Assembly: GCA_028343155.1 (NCBI GenBank) | Contig: JAOLXX010000002.1 | Span: forward strand, 62,001-126,000 | Direction: 5' to 3' | DNA length: 64,000 bases | Source of the DNA: Polaribacter sp. | GTDB lineage: Bacteria > Bacteroidota > Bacteroidia > Flavobacteriales > Flavobacteriaceae | Shown here: positions 27,176 through 35,333 of the stretch, one piece after another | How positions within the stretch are numbered: the stretch's first letter is position 1 | Layout: the number at the start of each line of letters is the position of its first letter | Position numbers and translations under genes: made by a program | The notes under the pieces: generated by a model | What the model saw: only the letters and a program-made list of their open reading frames with translations | Told to the model about the DNA's origin: nothing | Databases searched by the model: none

Positions 27176-27869
27176 CTATAAAGTTAATTTTTATGTTAAA
27201 CACGCCTTCGGTTTTAGATAGTTTATTTACAATGTATTTGGCTTTTTCTTGATCAACAACTTTAATCTTAAATGCAAATAGTACTGTTTTAGATCCCGCT
27301 TTATTTTTGCCTTTTCCAGCTACATTATATTTTGTTAGTGAGAATTTAACACAGTTAATTTTTAAAATTTCTTCAATTTTTTGCCAAGTATCTTCAGATT
27401 CTAAAGCGCTATCTGGAACTTCAAATTGAAGGTTCCCAACGACATGATTTGCTTTACTAATTGGTGAAAAGTAAATCAAAAAAACGATGGAACAAAAAGC
27501 AATTGTACCTATTAGTGCAATATGAATTCCATAGATACCTGCAGAAATACCGACTGCAATAGAGGTAAACATAAAAACCATATTTCTTGGGTTTCTCAAG
27601 GTAGTTCTAAATCGAATAATCGCTAGGGCTCCTAGCATTCCTAGACCTCGTGCCAGACTGTCACCTATTGCCTGCATTACGGTTGCTACCGGAATAGAAA
27701 TCAAAATTAAAGATTGAATAAAATATTTAGGACTCTCAATTTCCCGAGAAGTTCTTTGATAGGTTATCGCTATTAAAGAGGAAAGTGCAAAAGAAACTAA
27801 CGCAATCACAATGATGTTGGTTAGTGAAGTTCCTTCTAGGTTATTGTTCAGGTTTGAAAGGTCAAACAT
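27156..27869 (-). CDS. DUF4956 membrane protein
   Basis: A 237-residue protein with four or five membrane segments in residues 18-140 and a soluble ferredoxin-like or ACT-like C-terminal domain (150-237). The conserved DUF4956 core is visible: SLARGLGMLGALAIIRFRTTLRNPRNMVFMFTSIAVGISAGIY. The family resembles MgtC in its membrane part and is often found beside VTC-type polyphosphate polymerase and CotH genes. Neither is present here. Instead it is the first gene of an operon with HlyD-like and TolC-like proteins, its stop overlapped by the HlyD start. It has no ATPase or pump motif. Function unknown; it may be the inner membrane part of an envelope-spanning conduit. Confidence 0.82.
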   Translation of the reverse strand: MFDLSNLNNNLEGTSLTNIIVIALVSFALSSLIAITYQRTSREIESPKYFIQSLILISIPVATVMQAIGDSLARGLGMLGALAIIRFRTTLRNPRNMVFMFTSIAVGISAGIYGIHIALIGTIAFCSIVFLIYFSPISKANHVVGNLQFEVPDSALESEDTWQKIEEILKINCVKFSLTKYNVAGKGKNKAGSKTVLFAFKIKVVDQEKAKYIVNKLSKTEGVFNIKINFIDDYEKI

Positions 27870-28006
27870 ATAATTGAGGTAAGGGGTTTGTATATTTAAT
27901 GAAAAAATGTAAATTTAGGTTTTTTTTCTAAGTTATTGTTATCCAGTTTGTTTTTACTCAAAAAACATTTTTCTTTCGAAGCATAAAAAAATGTATATTT
28001 ACTTCA

Positions 28007-28609
28007 ATGGATTTATTCTCAATAGCAATTAAAAAAAATATTTTACCTTTTGATGGTATTTCAAATTACCATGGCCCCATTTTAGATACTAACCAATGTG
28101 ATTTTTATTATCAAAAATTAAGAGATACAATTCATTTTAAAAATGATGAAGCAATTATATTTGGTAAAAAGATAATTACTAAAAGAAAGGTCGCCTGGTA
28201 TGGAACATCAGAATTTTCTTACACCTATTCTAAGATTACAAAAAAGGCAAAGATATTTACTAAAGAATTGTTAGCACTCAAAGAAATAATAGAAAATGCA
28301 AGTGGAGAAACCTACAACTCTTGTTTGTTAAATTTATATCACTCAGGAGCAGAAGGAATGGCCTATCATTCAGATGCCGAAAAAATGTTAAAGAGAGATG
28401 GCGTAATAGCTTCACTATCTTTAGGAGCGGCACGTAAATTTTCTTTTAAGCACAAACAGAACAAACAACGTGTAGATGTTCTCTTAGAAAACGGGAGTTT
28501 ATTGGTTATGAAGAAAGGAACACAAACAAACTGGTTACACAGATTACCACCAACGAAAAAAGTAAGTACAGCGAGAATTAATTTAACCTTTAGAACAATA
28601 GAATTATAA
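28007..28609 (+). CDS. AlkB-like 2-oxoglutarate/Fe(II) dioxygenase
   Basis: A 200-residue protein of the AlkB/2OG-Fe(II) oxygenase family, which removes alkyl groups from DNA or RNA bases by oxidative demethylation. The iron ligands are visible as H121 and D123 (YHSDAE) and H178 (WLHRLPP). The 2-oxoglutarate-binding arginine region RINLTFR is at 190-196. NLYHSGAEGMAYHSD and ASLSLGAARKFSFKHK match the small ALKBH2/3-like bacterial enzymes. The gene is divergent from the DUF4956 operon and 33 bp before an RNA pseudouridine synthase, so they may be co-transcribed. Confidence 0.9.
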   Translation: MDLFSIAIKKNILPFDGISNYHGPILDTNQCDFYYQKLRDTIHFKNDEAIIFGKKIITKRKVAWYGTSEFSYTYSKITKKAKIFTKELLALKEIIENASGETYNSCLLNLYHSGAEGMAYHSDAEKMLKRDGVIASLSLGAARKFSFKHKQNKQRVDVLLENGSLLVMKKGTQTNWLHRLPPTKKVSTARINLTFRTIEL

Positions 28610-28642
28610 TCTTATACTTACTTTTGCTGAAAATATTTTTCA

Positions 28643-29533
28643 TTGGAAAACATAAAACAACAATCTATAAACCTTAATAAATATATTAGTTCTTCAGGTG
28701 TTTGCTCTCGAAGAGAAGCTGAAAAATATATAAAAGAAGGCAGAATTACAATTAACGGTAAGTCAACTCAGTTAGGAAACAGGGTCGGTAAAAATGATGT
28801 TGTAAAGTTTGATGGACGGCTTGTTAAACCAAAAGACATAATTTTATATATTGCCTTAAACAAACCTGTTGGTATTGTTTCAACAACTGATGAAAGAGAA
28901 CCAAACAATATTATTAAGCATGTCAATTATCCAGAAAGATTGTTTCCAATTGGACGCTTAGATAAACCCTCTGAAGGTTTAATTTTTTTAACAAATGATG
29001 GTGATATTGTGAATAAAATTCTCCGAGCAGGAAACAATCATGAGAAAGAGTATTTTGTTTCTGTAGACAAAGCCATTACAGATGAATTTATAGAAAAGAT
29101 GCGTAATGGAATTCCTATTTTAGGAACCGTAACTAAAAAATGTTTAGTAGAAAAAATCAGTGCAAAAATATTTAAAATTGTTTTAACACAGGGTTTGAAT
29201 CGCCAAATTCGTAGAATGTGCGAATACTTAGAGTATGAAGTAACCAAGTTAAAAAGAACCCGAATCATGAATGTTGATCTTGGTTATTTGCAGGCAGGAG
29301 ATTGGCGAGAATTAACAGAAGAAGAAATGAAAGAAATTAACGCTATGATTTCTACATCTTCAAAAACTCAAGAAGCCTCACGAGTGAAAGAAAAACAGAA
29401 GCAGCAGGTTTTAAAGAAAAAACCAGCCCCTGCTAAAAACGATTTTAATAGAAAAAGTGCTTCTTTTAGAAAATCTTCACCAAAGAGCCAAAGAGCCAAT
29501 TTGGGGTTTTCATCAAAAAGAAAACGGAGATAA
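28643..29533 (+). CDS. 23S rRNA pseudouridine synthase, RluB/E/F type
   Basis: A 296-residue RsuA-family enzyme. An N-terminal S4 RNA-binding domain ([21 protein letters not shown], residues 8-60) is followed by the synthase domain with the catalytic Asp in [18 protein letters not shown] and the RluF-like [17 protein letters not shown]. These enzymes convert uridine to pseudouridine in 23S rRNA. The C-terminal 55 residues are a Lys/Arg/Ser-rich, probably disordered tail ([17 protein letters not shown] ... FSSKRKRR), as in many Flavobacteriaceae versions. The start codon is TTG at 28643; no ATG fits before the S4 domain. Which uridine it modifies cannot be read from sequence. Confidence 0.88.
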   Translation: MENIKQQSINLNKYISSSGVCSRREAEKYIKEGRITINGKSTQLGNRVGKNDVVKFDGRLVKPKDIILYIALNKPVGIVSTTDEREPNNIIKHVNYPERLFPIGRLDKPSEGLIFLTNDGDIVNKILRAGNNHEKEYFVSVDKAITDEFIEKMRNGIPILGTVTKKCLVEKISAKIFKIVLTQGLNRQIRRMCEYLEYEVTKLKRTRIMNVDLGYLQAGDWRELTEEEMKEINAMISTSSKTQEASRVKEKQKQQVLKKKPAPAKNDFNRKSASFRKSSPKSQRANLGFSSKRKRR

Positions 29534-29700
29534 CTTTTAGTACTTACTATTTCTATGGTACTAAAAAAGTTCAATAAAAGAAAGATTTTCATTTCAAACC
29601 TTAACCGCTTTTTTTGAATGTAATAGTACAAGGCTATTTTTTCGTTTTTATAACACCTCGTTTATTTCTCACTTCTTAAATAATAGTATCTTTGCCATCA

Positions 29701-30831
29701 ATGAAATTCAACCTAAAAACCACAGACCCAAAAAGTCAGGCAAGAGCAGGAGTAATAACGACTGATCATGGAACTATAGAAACGCCAATATTTATGCCTG
29801 TTGGCACAGTTGGTAGCGTAAAAGGGGTGCACCAAACAGAACTTAAAAACGAAATAAAGCCGGATATAATTTTAGCAAACACCTATCATTTATACTTACG
29901 ACCAGGTTTGGATATTTTAGAGAAAGCAGGGGGTTTGCACAAGTTTATGAACTGGGACAGTAATATTTTAACGGATTCAGGAGGTTATCAAGTATATTCT
30001 TTATCCGGTAGAAGAAAAATAAATGAAGATGGCGTAAAATTTAAAAGCCATATAGATGGTTCTATGCACTTCTTTACACCAGAAAATGTAATGGAAACGC
30101 AGCGAATAATTGGAGCAGATATTATTATGGCTTTTGATGAATGTACTCCCTATCCTTGCGATTATAATTATGCAAAACGCTCGATGCACATGACCCATAG
30201 GTGGTTGAATAGATGTATGAATCATTTAGAAAAACTACCTTTTAAATATGGGTTTGAACAAACTTTTTTCCCAATAGTTCAAGGAAGTACCTATAAAGAT
30301 TTACGTGCGCAATCTGCTGAATACATAGCAAATGCTGGAGCGCAAGCAAACGCAATTGGAGGTCTTTCTGTTGGGGAACCAGCAGAAGAAATGTATGCAA
30401 TGACAGAAGTGGTTACTGCAATTTTACCAGAAGATAAACCACGTTATTTAATGGGTGTTGGGACACCAATAAATATTTTAGAGAATATCGCTTTAGGTAT
30501 TGATATGTTCGATTGTGTAATGCCAACAAGAAATGCGAGAAATGGAATGTTGTTTACAGCGCATGGAACCATCAATATTAAAAATAAAAAGTGGGAAGAA
30601 GATTTTTCTCCCATTGACGATATGGCAATTACTTGGGTAGATACCCTATATTCAAAAGCCTATTTACGTCATCTTTTTGCTGCAAAAGAAATGTTAGGAA
30701 AACAAATTGCATCCATTCATAATTTAGGTTTTTATGTATGGTTAACCCGTGAGGCAAGAAAACATATTTTAGCAGGAGATTTTAGAGAATGGAAAGATAA
30801 AATGGTGAAACAAATGGATAAGAGATTGTAG
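29701..30831 (+). CDS. tgt: tRNA-guanine transglycosylase lacking the zinc-site cysteines
   Basis: A 376-residue enzyme that swaps guanine-34 for preQ1 in tRNAs with GUN anticodons, the queuosine pathway. Motifs: FMPVGTVGSVKG, LTDSGGYQVYSLSGRRKI with the active-site Asp, GGLSVGEP, RYLMGVGTP and FDCVMPTRNARNG with the nucleophile Asp. The usual CxCxxC zinc motif near the C-terminus is absent: the matching stretch reads DDMAITWVDTLYSKAYLRHL, while the downstream IHNLGFY is kept. This may be a lineage-wide trait. The ATG at 29701 is preferred over the TTG at 29692 used by the track. An LptF/G gene follows after 62 bp. Confidence 0.95.
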   Translation: MKFNLKTTDPKSQARAGVITTDHGTIETPIFMPVGTVGSVKGVHQTELKNEIKPDIILANTYHLYLRPGLDILEKAGGLHKFMNWDSNILTDSGGYQVYSLSGRRKINEDGVKFKSHIDGSMHFFTPENVMETQRIIGADIIMAFDECTPYPCDYNYAKRSMHMTHRWLNRCMNHLEKLPFKYGFEQTFFPIVQGSTYKDLRAQSAEYIANAGAQANAIGGLSVGEPAEEMYAMTEVVTAILPEDKPRYLMGVGTPINILENIALGIDMFDCVMPTRNARNGMLFTAHGTINIKNKKWEEDFSPIDDMAITWVDTLYSKAYLRHLFAAKEMLGKQIASIHNLGFYVWLTREARKHILAGDFREWKDKMVKQMDKRL

Positions 30832-30893
30832 TGGTTCGTTTTTAGTTAACGACAAGAACTAAAAAACAACGACAAAAAACCAACAATAATAAT

Positions 30894-31985
30894 TTGAAAA
30901 TAATAGACTGGTACATATTAAAACAATTTTTGGTAACTTTTGTGTTCACCTTATTAATCTTGATTCCTATTGCTATTGCGATTGATATCTCAGAAAAGGT
31001 TGATAACTTTTTAGAACATACAGATTTAGGGTTTCAGCAAATAGTAGATGAATACTACAAGAATTTCATTATTTATTATACAAATACCTTTATGCCTTTG
31101 GCATTATTTATTGCTGTAATCGTCTTTACGTCTAAACTCTCAAACAATACAGAAATTATAGCCATTACAAATGCAAAAGTTTCTTTTACACGATTTTTGT
31201 TTCCTTATTTTGTAGGTGCTTCCTTAATAACTATTATTTCTTTAGGGATGAATCACTTTGGGGTACCAAATAGTAGTAAAGAAAGAAAAAAATTCGAAAA
31301 AGAATATCTGAAAAGTAGACGGCAAAAAAATGAATTTAAATTTGTAAAAGAGTTTAGTTTACAGCTAACAGACAGTACTTATATATTTATCCGAAATTTT
31401 AATACAGAAAAAAAATCAGGTTATGATTTTACATCGGAAGTTTATGATGGTATTCAATTGAAGTCAAAATTAGTTTCAAATAGAATAGCTTACAACGTTA
31501 ATGATTCAACATTTACCCTTTCTAATTGGAAAATCCGTAAAATTTATTCAGATAGAGACCATATTTCTTCTGGATCAAAAATTGACACCGTTTTCAACTT
31601 TACACCCAAAGATTTAATTTATAAATCTGCATTGGCACAGGAAATGCCTTCAGGAGAATTAAATGAATTTATTGAGATTTCTAAAAAAAGAGGGGTTAAA
31701 AATTTGAATGCATATTTGGTAGAGTTTCATAAAAGAACAAGTTTACCAATTGCCTCCTATATATTAACAATTATTGCAGTTGCTTTAGCTTATAGAAAAA
31801 GAAGAGGAGGTACAGGGGTCAATTTAACAATAGGTATTGGCATTATGTTTTTGTATGTTTTCCTGATGAAAATATCAGAAGTATTGGGTGCTGTTGCTGG
31901 GGTTAATTCTTTTTTATATGTTTGGATGCCAAATATTGTTTTCGGTTCTTTGGCAATCTATTTATACTTAAAAGCAAGAAAGTAA
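30894..31985 (+). CDS. LptF/LptG family lipopolysaccharide export permease
   Basis: A 363-residue YjgP/YjgQ-type inner membrane protein. The first membrane helix starts straight away (IIDWYILKQFLVTFVFTLLIL), followed by two more. A periplasmic beta-jellyroll sits at about 115-265 (SGYDFTSEVYDGIQLKSKLVSNRI), and three helices close the C-terminus (KRTSLPIASYILTIIAVALAYRKRRGG, typical). With LptB it extracts LPS from the inner membrane and passes it to the Lpt bridge. Whether it fills the F or G role cannot be told. The start codon is TTG at 30894, directly giving the conserved KIIDWYI start. It follows tgt closely, a common arrangement in this family. Confidence 0.9.
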   Translation: MKIIDWYILKQFLVTFVFTLLILIPIAIAIDISEKVDNFLEHTDLGFQQIVDEYYKNFIIYYTNTFMPLALFIAVIVFTSKLSNNTEIIAITNAKVSFTRFLFPYFVGASLITIISLGMNHFGVPNSSKERKKFEKEYLKSRRQKNEFKFVKEFSLQLTDSTYIFIRNFNTEKKSGYDFTSEVYDGIQLKSKLVSNRIAYNVNDSTFTLSNWKIRKIYSDRDHISSGSKIDTVFNFTPKDLIYKSALAQEMPSGELNEFIEISKKRGVKNLNAYLVEFHKRTSLPIASYILTIIAVALAYRKRRGGTGVNLTIGIGIMFLYVFLMKISEVLGAVAGVNSFLYVWMPNIVFGSLAIYLYLKARK

Positions 31986-32043
31986 GTTATAAGCTGTTAG
32001 AAAAAAAGTAACTTCTTTTTAATCAAATAGTCAAATTTTATAG

Positions 32044-32051
32044 TATGTTTG
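32044..32051 (+). promoter_or_regulatory. -7 box before accA
   Basis: TATGTTTG fits TAnnTTTG and lies 35 bp before the accA ATG. No clear TTG-type -33 box is seen at the usual distance. Confidence 0.45.
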
Positions 32052-32086
32052 TCTTTGAAAACAACTAAAAATCAAATAATTATTAT

Positions 32087-33040
32087 ATGGAGTATTTAGA
32101 TTTTGAAATGCCAATTAAAGAGCTTTTAGATCAACTAGATAAGTGCCAAATTATAGGTAAAGAAAGTGATGTAGACGTAAGTGCTACTTGTAAGAAAATT
32201 CAAAAAAAATTAGAAACAGCTAGAAAAGATATTTATAAAAATTTAACGTCTTGGCAAAGAGTTCAATTGTCTAGACATCCTAATAGACCTTATACTTTAG
32301 ATTACGTGAAAGCTCTCTGTGGAGATACTTTTATGGAGCTTCATGGTGATAGAAATGTAAAAGATGACAAAGCGATGATTGGTGGTTTGGGTAAAATTGG
32401 CGATCAATCTTTTATGTTTATTGGTCAACAGAAAGGATACAATACCAAAACCCGCCAATATAGAAACTTTGGGATGGCAAATCCAGAGGGCTATAGAAAA
32501 GCATTGCGATTGATGAAAATGGCAGAGAAATTTAATATTCCTGTTGTTACATTGTTAGATACTCCAGGAGCGTATCCAGGCTTAGAAGCTGAAGAACGAG
32601 GACAAGGAGAAGCGATTGCTAGAAATATTTTAGAAATGACGCGTTTAAAAACGCCTATTATTACGATTGTCATCGGAGAAGGAGCTTCTGGTGGAGCTGT
32701 AGGAATTGGAGTAGGAGATAGAGTCTATATGATGGAAAACACTTGGTATACCGTTATTTCTCCAGAATCTTGTTCGTCTATTTTATGGAGAAGTTGGGAG
32801 TTTAAAGAACAAGCTGCTGCTGCGTTAAAATTGACGGGTACAGATATGAAGCGATTAAAGTTAATCGATGGTATTATTCAAGAACCTGTTGGTGGAGCTC
32901 ACACAGATAGAGTAGGTGCTTTTAAAGCTGTTCAAGAGCAAATTATTACTGCTTTTGATGAATTAAAAGATTTAAATGACGCAGAGTTAGTTTCCAAAAG
33001 AATGGATAAATACTCCCAAATGGGTGTTTATAACGAATAA
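32087..33040 (+). CDS. accA: Acetyl-CoA carboxylase carboxyltransferase alpha subunit
   Basis: A 317-residue alpha subunit of the carboxyltransferase, which with AccD moves CO2 from biotin-AccB to acetyl-CoA to make malonyl-CoA for fatty acid synthesis. Conserved features: an N-terminal helix pair ([10 protein letters not shown]), [43 protein letters not shown], and the oxyanion-forming [15 protein letters not shown]. The length of about 320 is standard. It is a single-gene unit with a -7 box upstream and a strong bidirectional terminator downstream. Confidence 0.97.
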   Translation: MEYLDFEMPIKELLDQLDKCQIIGKESDVDVSATCKKIQKKLETARKDIYKNLTSWQRVQLSRHPNRPYTLDYVKALCGDTFMELHGDRNVKDDKAMIGGLGKIGDQSFMFIGQQKGYNTKTRQYRNFGMANPEGYRKALRLMKMAEKFNIPVVTLLDTPGAYPGLEAEERGQGEAIARNILEMTRLKTPIITIVIGEGASGGAVGIGVGDRVYMMENTWYTVISPESCSSILWRSWEFKEQAAAALKLTGTDMKRLKLIDGIIQEPVGGAHTDRVGAFKAVQEQIITAFDELKDLNDAELVSKRMDKYSQMGVYNE

Positions 33041-33100
33041 TTTTTCACTGTACATATTACAATTATAAACAGATCACAGGAATTATTAAAGAAATATATT

Positions 33101-33146
33101 CACTAAAAAAGCTGAACATTGATATCATTGTTCAGCTTTTTTAGTG
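33101..33146. terminator. Strong bidirectional terminator between accA and terC-like gene
   Basis: An 18-bp perfect inverted repeat: CACTAAAAAAGCTGAACA (33101-33118) against TGTTCAGCTTTTTTAGTG (33129-33146), loop of 10. The A-run and T-run in the arms give a U-tract on either strand, fitting the convergent genes on both sides. Confidence 0.88.
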
Positions 33147-33192
33147 TCTATTATTATAGCTATTGTTGTTTATGTATGATGTCTTAGGACCA

Positions 33193-33987
33193 CTATTTAT
33201 TTTTTAAGAGAAGTTTCTTTTGGTATTTTCCCTGCACAACATCGATGAGTACCAAAATAGCAATTACAAAGTAAAAAGTAGTTTTGCTCATTGGTACAAT
33301 TTTGTTTCCAAAAAGTTTTATATGAGCCAAATGCCCACCTTCTGTAACCAACATAATCCCTACAATAAAAAGAATAAATAAGCCCAACACTTCATACATT
33401 CTATTTTTTGCTAAGAAAGTAGCTATTCTATCCGCTAAAAATAGCATTAACAAACCACTTATAACAATGGCTATTGCCATAATTATAAATGCACTTGTAG
33501 CACTTTTTATTTCACTAGTAAGACCAATTGCAGCTAAAATTGAATCAAAAGAAAACACTAAGTTCATCAGTACAATAGTGAAAATTACTGCATTAGAAGA
33601 TTTCGCTTTTTTAGCATCGCTATGAACATCGTTATCTAAATTTTCGGTAGCAATCATATGCCAAATTTCTTTTATGGCTGTGTAAAGGATAAATCCACCT
33701 CCAATTAAAACAATGATACTGTGACCATTAAATGAAAACTGTACAACATTCTCAATTTTCGCTGTTAGTAAAGAAAAAGGTTCTTGAAAAAAATCAATGA
33801 TAGAGACTAAGACAAATAGTAATAAAATTCTTAATACAATTGCTATTAAAATTCCTGTTTTTCTAACTTGTTTTTGAGTTGCTTCTGGCGCTTTTTTAGA
33901 CTCTAAGGAAATATATAATAGATTGTCAAAACCAAGAACAGCTTGTAAAAGGATGAGCATACATAGTGTAAAAATACTTTCTAACAT
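33193..33987 (-). CDS. TerC-family integral membrane protein
   Basis: A 264-residue membrane protein with about seven to nine helices. Two halves carry the acidic TerC signatures: VLGFDNLLYISL near the N-terminus and VFSFDSILAAIGL in the middle. The Asp residues in these motifs are thought to handle metal ions. TerC relatives export manganese or support metalation of secreted proteins, and some are linked to tellurite resistance. The C-terminus ends in a basic KYQKKLLLKNK tail. The gene is single, convergent with accA. The exact ion is not deducible. Confidence 0.85.
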   Translation of the reverse strand: MLESIFTLCMLILLQAVLGFDNLLYISLESKKAPEATQKQVRKTGILIAIVLRILLLFVLVSIIDFFQEPFSLLTAKIENVVQFSFNGHSIIVLIGGGFILYTAIKEIWHMIATENLDNDVHSDAKKAKSSNAVIFTIVLMNLVFSFDSILAAIGLTSEIKSATSAFIIMAIAIVISGLLMLFLADRIATFLAKNRMYEVLGLFILFIVGIMLVTEGGHLAHIKLFGNKIVPMSKTTFYFVIAILVLIDVVQGKYQKKLLLKNK

Positions 33988-34015
33988 TTTTTTATTTTTT
34001 AAAGTTTGAACCTTG

Positions 34016-34047
34016 CAAAGTTACAAAGTTACAAAGTTTTAAAGTTG
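34016..34047. repeat. Four tandem 8-bp repeats upstream of the TerC-like gene
   Basis: CAAAGTTA, CAAAGTTA, CAAAGTTT and TAAAGTTG follow head to tail, 29 bp upstream of the minus-strand start at 33987. A single related string (GTAACTTTGTAA) occurs near 39228. It looks like an intergenic short tandem repeat of the kind scattered in these genomes. Confidence 0.6.
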
Positions 34048-34111
34048 CCAATTTTTAATATTTTTTGATTGAAACGTCTCACTTTTCTAAAGACTAAAAA
34101 CCATCAACGAC

Positions 34112-34882
34112 TCATGTAAAAAAGTGTTTACATAAAACACGAATACTTACAAAAGCGATTAAAATAGCAGTAGCTTTTTTTAGTTGGATTGGCGAAAACA
34201 GCTGATTACTAATAGTGTTTCCAATTCTTCCACCTATAAAAACGGTCACTAATAAGACGGATGTTAGCGGCCAATTAATTATAAAATCAGGATTAGAATA
34301 TTGACCCATCAAACCAGCGATAGAATTTACTAAAATAAAAAGACTTGCCGTTGCAGCAATTCTCTTTGGCGTATCCCAATTGGTTAAATGTAAAAGAGGT
34401 GCTAAGAAAATACCTCCTCCGATACCAATCATTCCAGAAATAAAGCCAATAAATCCACCAAAAGCAGCATTTTTAACCTTTTTTGTAGGGATGTTTTTTT
34501 TATTTGAAGCAACAATTCGTTTCGTAATCCACATTGAAATTGCTGCAAATAAGAGCGTAAATCCTAATAGTATAAAGAAGAACTCTTGACTTATTTTTAA
34601 GTAACCACCCAAATATGCAAAAGGAACACTAAATAAAACCAATGGAATTATTTTTTTTAAGTCTAATTTATTTTGTTGATAATATAGGAATACATTTCCA
34701 GAAACAACCACGATGTTACACAGTAGCGCCGTAGCCCTTATTTGCGTATAAATAATTCCTGTTAAAGCAAGGATGGCTAAATAGCTAGAACCACCACCAA
34801 AACCAACAGAAGAATATAATATTGCAACTGTAAAGAAGAGTGAGATTATGTGCCAATAATTAAAAAAAAGGTCTAATAACAA
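34112..34882 (-). CDS. TauE/SafE family sulfite/anion exporter-like protein
   Basis: A 256-residue membrane protein with about eight helices. It has two repeats, each with a Gly-rich core: SSVGFGGGSSYLAILALTG near the start and GFISGMIGIGGGIFLAPLLH in the middle, the hallmark of the TauE/SafE (DUF81) family. The last helices include VTVFIGGRIGNTISNQLF. Members export sulfite, sulfoacetate or other small anions. Nothing nearby identifies the substrate. It is a single gene on the minus strand, 124 bp upstream of the TerC-like gene in transcription direction and divergent from the DUF4212 gene. Confidence 0.88.
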   Translation of the reverse strand: MLLDLFFNYWHIISLFFTVAILYSSVGFGGGSSYLAILALTGIIYTQIRATALLCNIVVVSGNVFLYYQQNKLDLKKIIPLVLFSVPFAYLGGYLKISQEFFFILLGFTLLFAAISMWITKRIVASNKKNIPTKKVKNAAFGGFIGFISGMIGIGGGIFLAPLLHLTNWDTPKRIAATASLFILVNSIAGLMGQYSNPDFIINWPLTSVLLVTVFIGGRIGNTISNQLFSPIQLKKATAILIAFVSIRVLCKHFFT

Positions 34883-35025
34883 ATTCTGAGTTTATTGATT
34901 GTTGGGTGTTTTTTTTATTTATAATAAGAAAATAAAGGTAGAATAAATATTAAGAAAATAATTAATAATTTACAGCCTTTTTAAATTTTCTATATATTCA
35001 TTCATACATATATATATATATGTTG

Positions 35026-35033
35026 TAAATTTG
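35026..35033 (+). promoter_or_regulatory. -7 box before the DUF4212-symporter unit
   Basis: TAAATTTG fits TAnnTTTG, 27 bp before the DUF4212 ATG, preceded by an (AT)n tract at about 35007-35022. No TTG-type -33 box is seen. Confidence 0.5.
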
Positions 35034-35060
35034 GAGACTATTTATTAAAAAAAAGAAAAT

Positions 35061-35318
35061 ATGATTGATGAAAACCAAAAAAAGTATTGGAATAAGAATT
35101 TAAAGTACTTAGTAATGTTATTAGGTATTTGGTTTTTGGTCTCTTTTGTATTTGGAATTCTTTTAGTTGATGAGTTAAATACGATTAGACTAGGAGGTTT
35201 TAAACTCGGTTTTTGGTTTGCGCAACAAGGTGCTATTTATGTTTTTGTAATTCTCATATTGATATATATACGATTGATGAATAAGTTGGATAAAAAGTTT
35301 GGATACAATCATAAATAG
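35061..35318 (+). CDS. DUF4212 small subunit of a sodium/solute symporter
   Basis: An 85-residue protein with two membrane helices (YLVMLLGIWFLVSFVFGILL and IYVFVILILIYI). It has the DUF4212 signature KYWNKNLKYLVMLLGIW and the GGFKLGFWFAQQGA link. This family accompanies VC_2705-type sodium/solute symporters as a small partner, exactly as here, where the symporter starts 15 bp downstream. It probably stabilises or tunes the large subunit. Confidence 0.92.
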   Translation: MIDENQKKYWNKNLKYLVMLLGIWFLVSFVFGILLVDELNTIRLGGFKLGFWFAQQGAIYVFVILILIYIRLMNKLDKKFGYNHK

Positions 35319-35333
35319 ATAAAATAAAAAATT

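Noticed and set aside
35007-35022. (AT)n tract as a microsatellite or attachment site
   Set aside because: Short tract in AT-rich upstream DNA; expected by chance here and without flanking structure.
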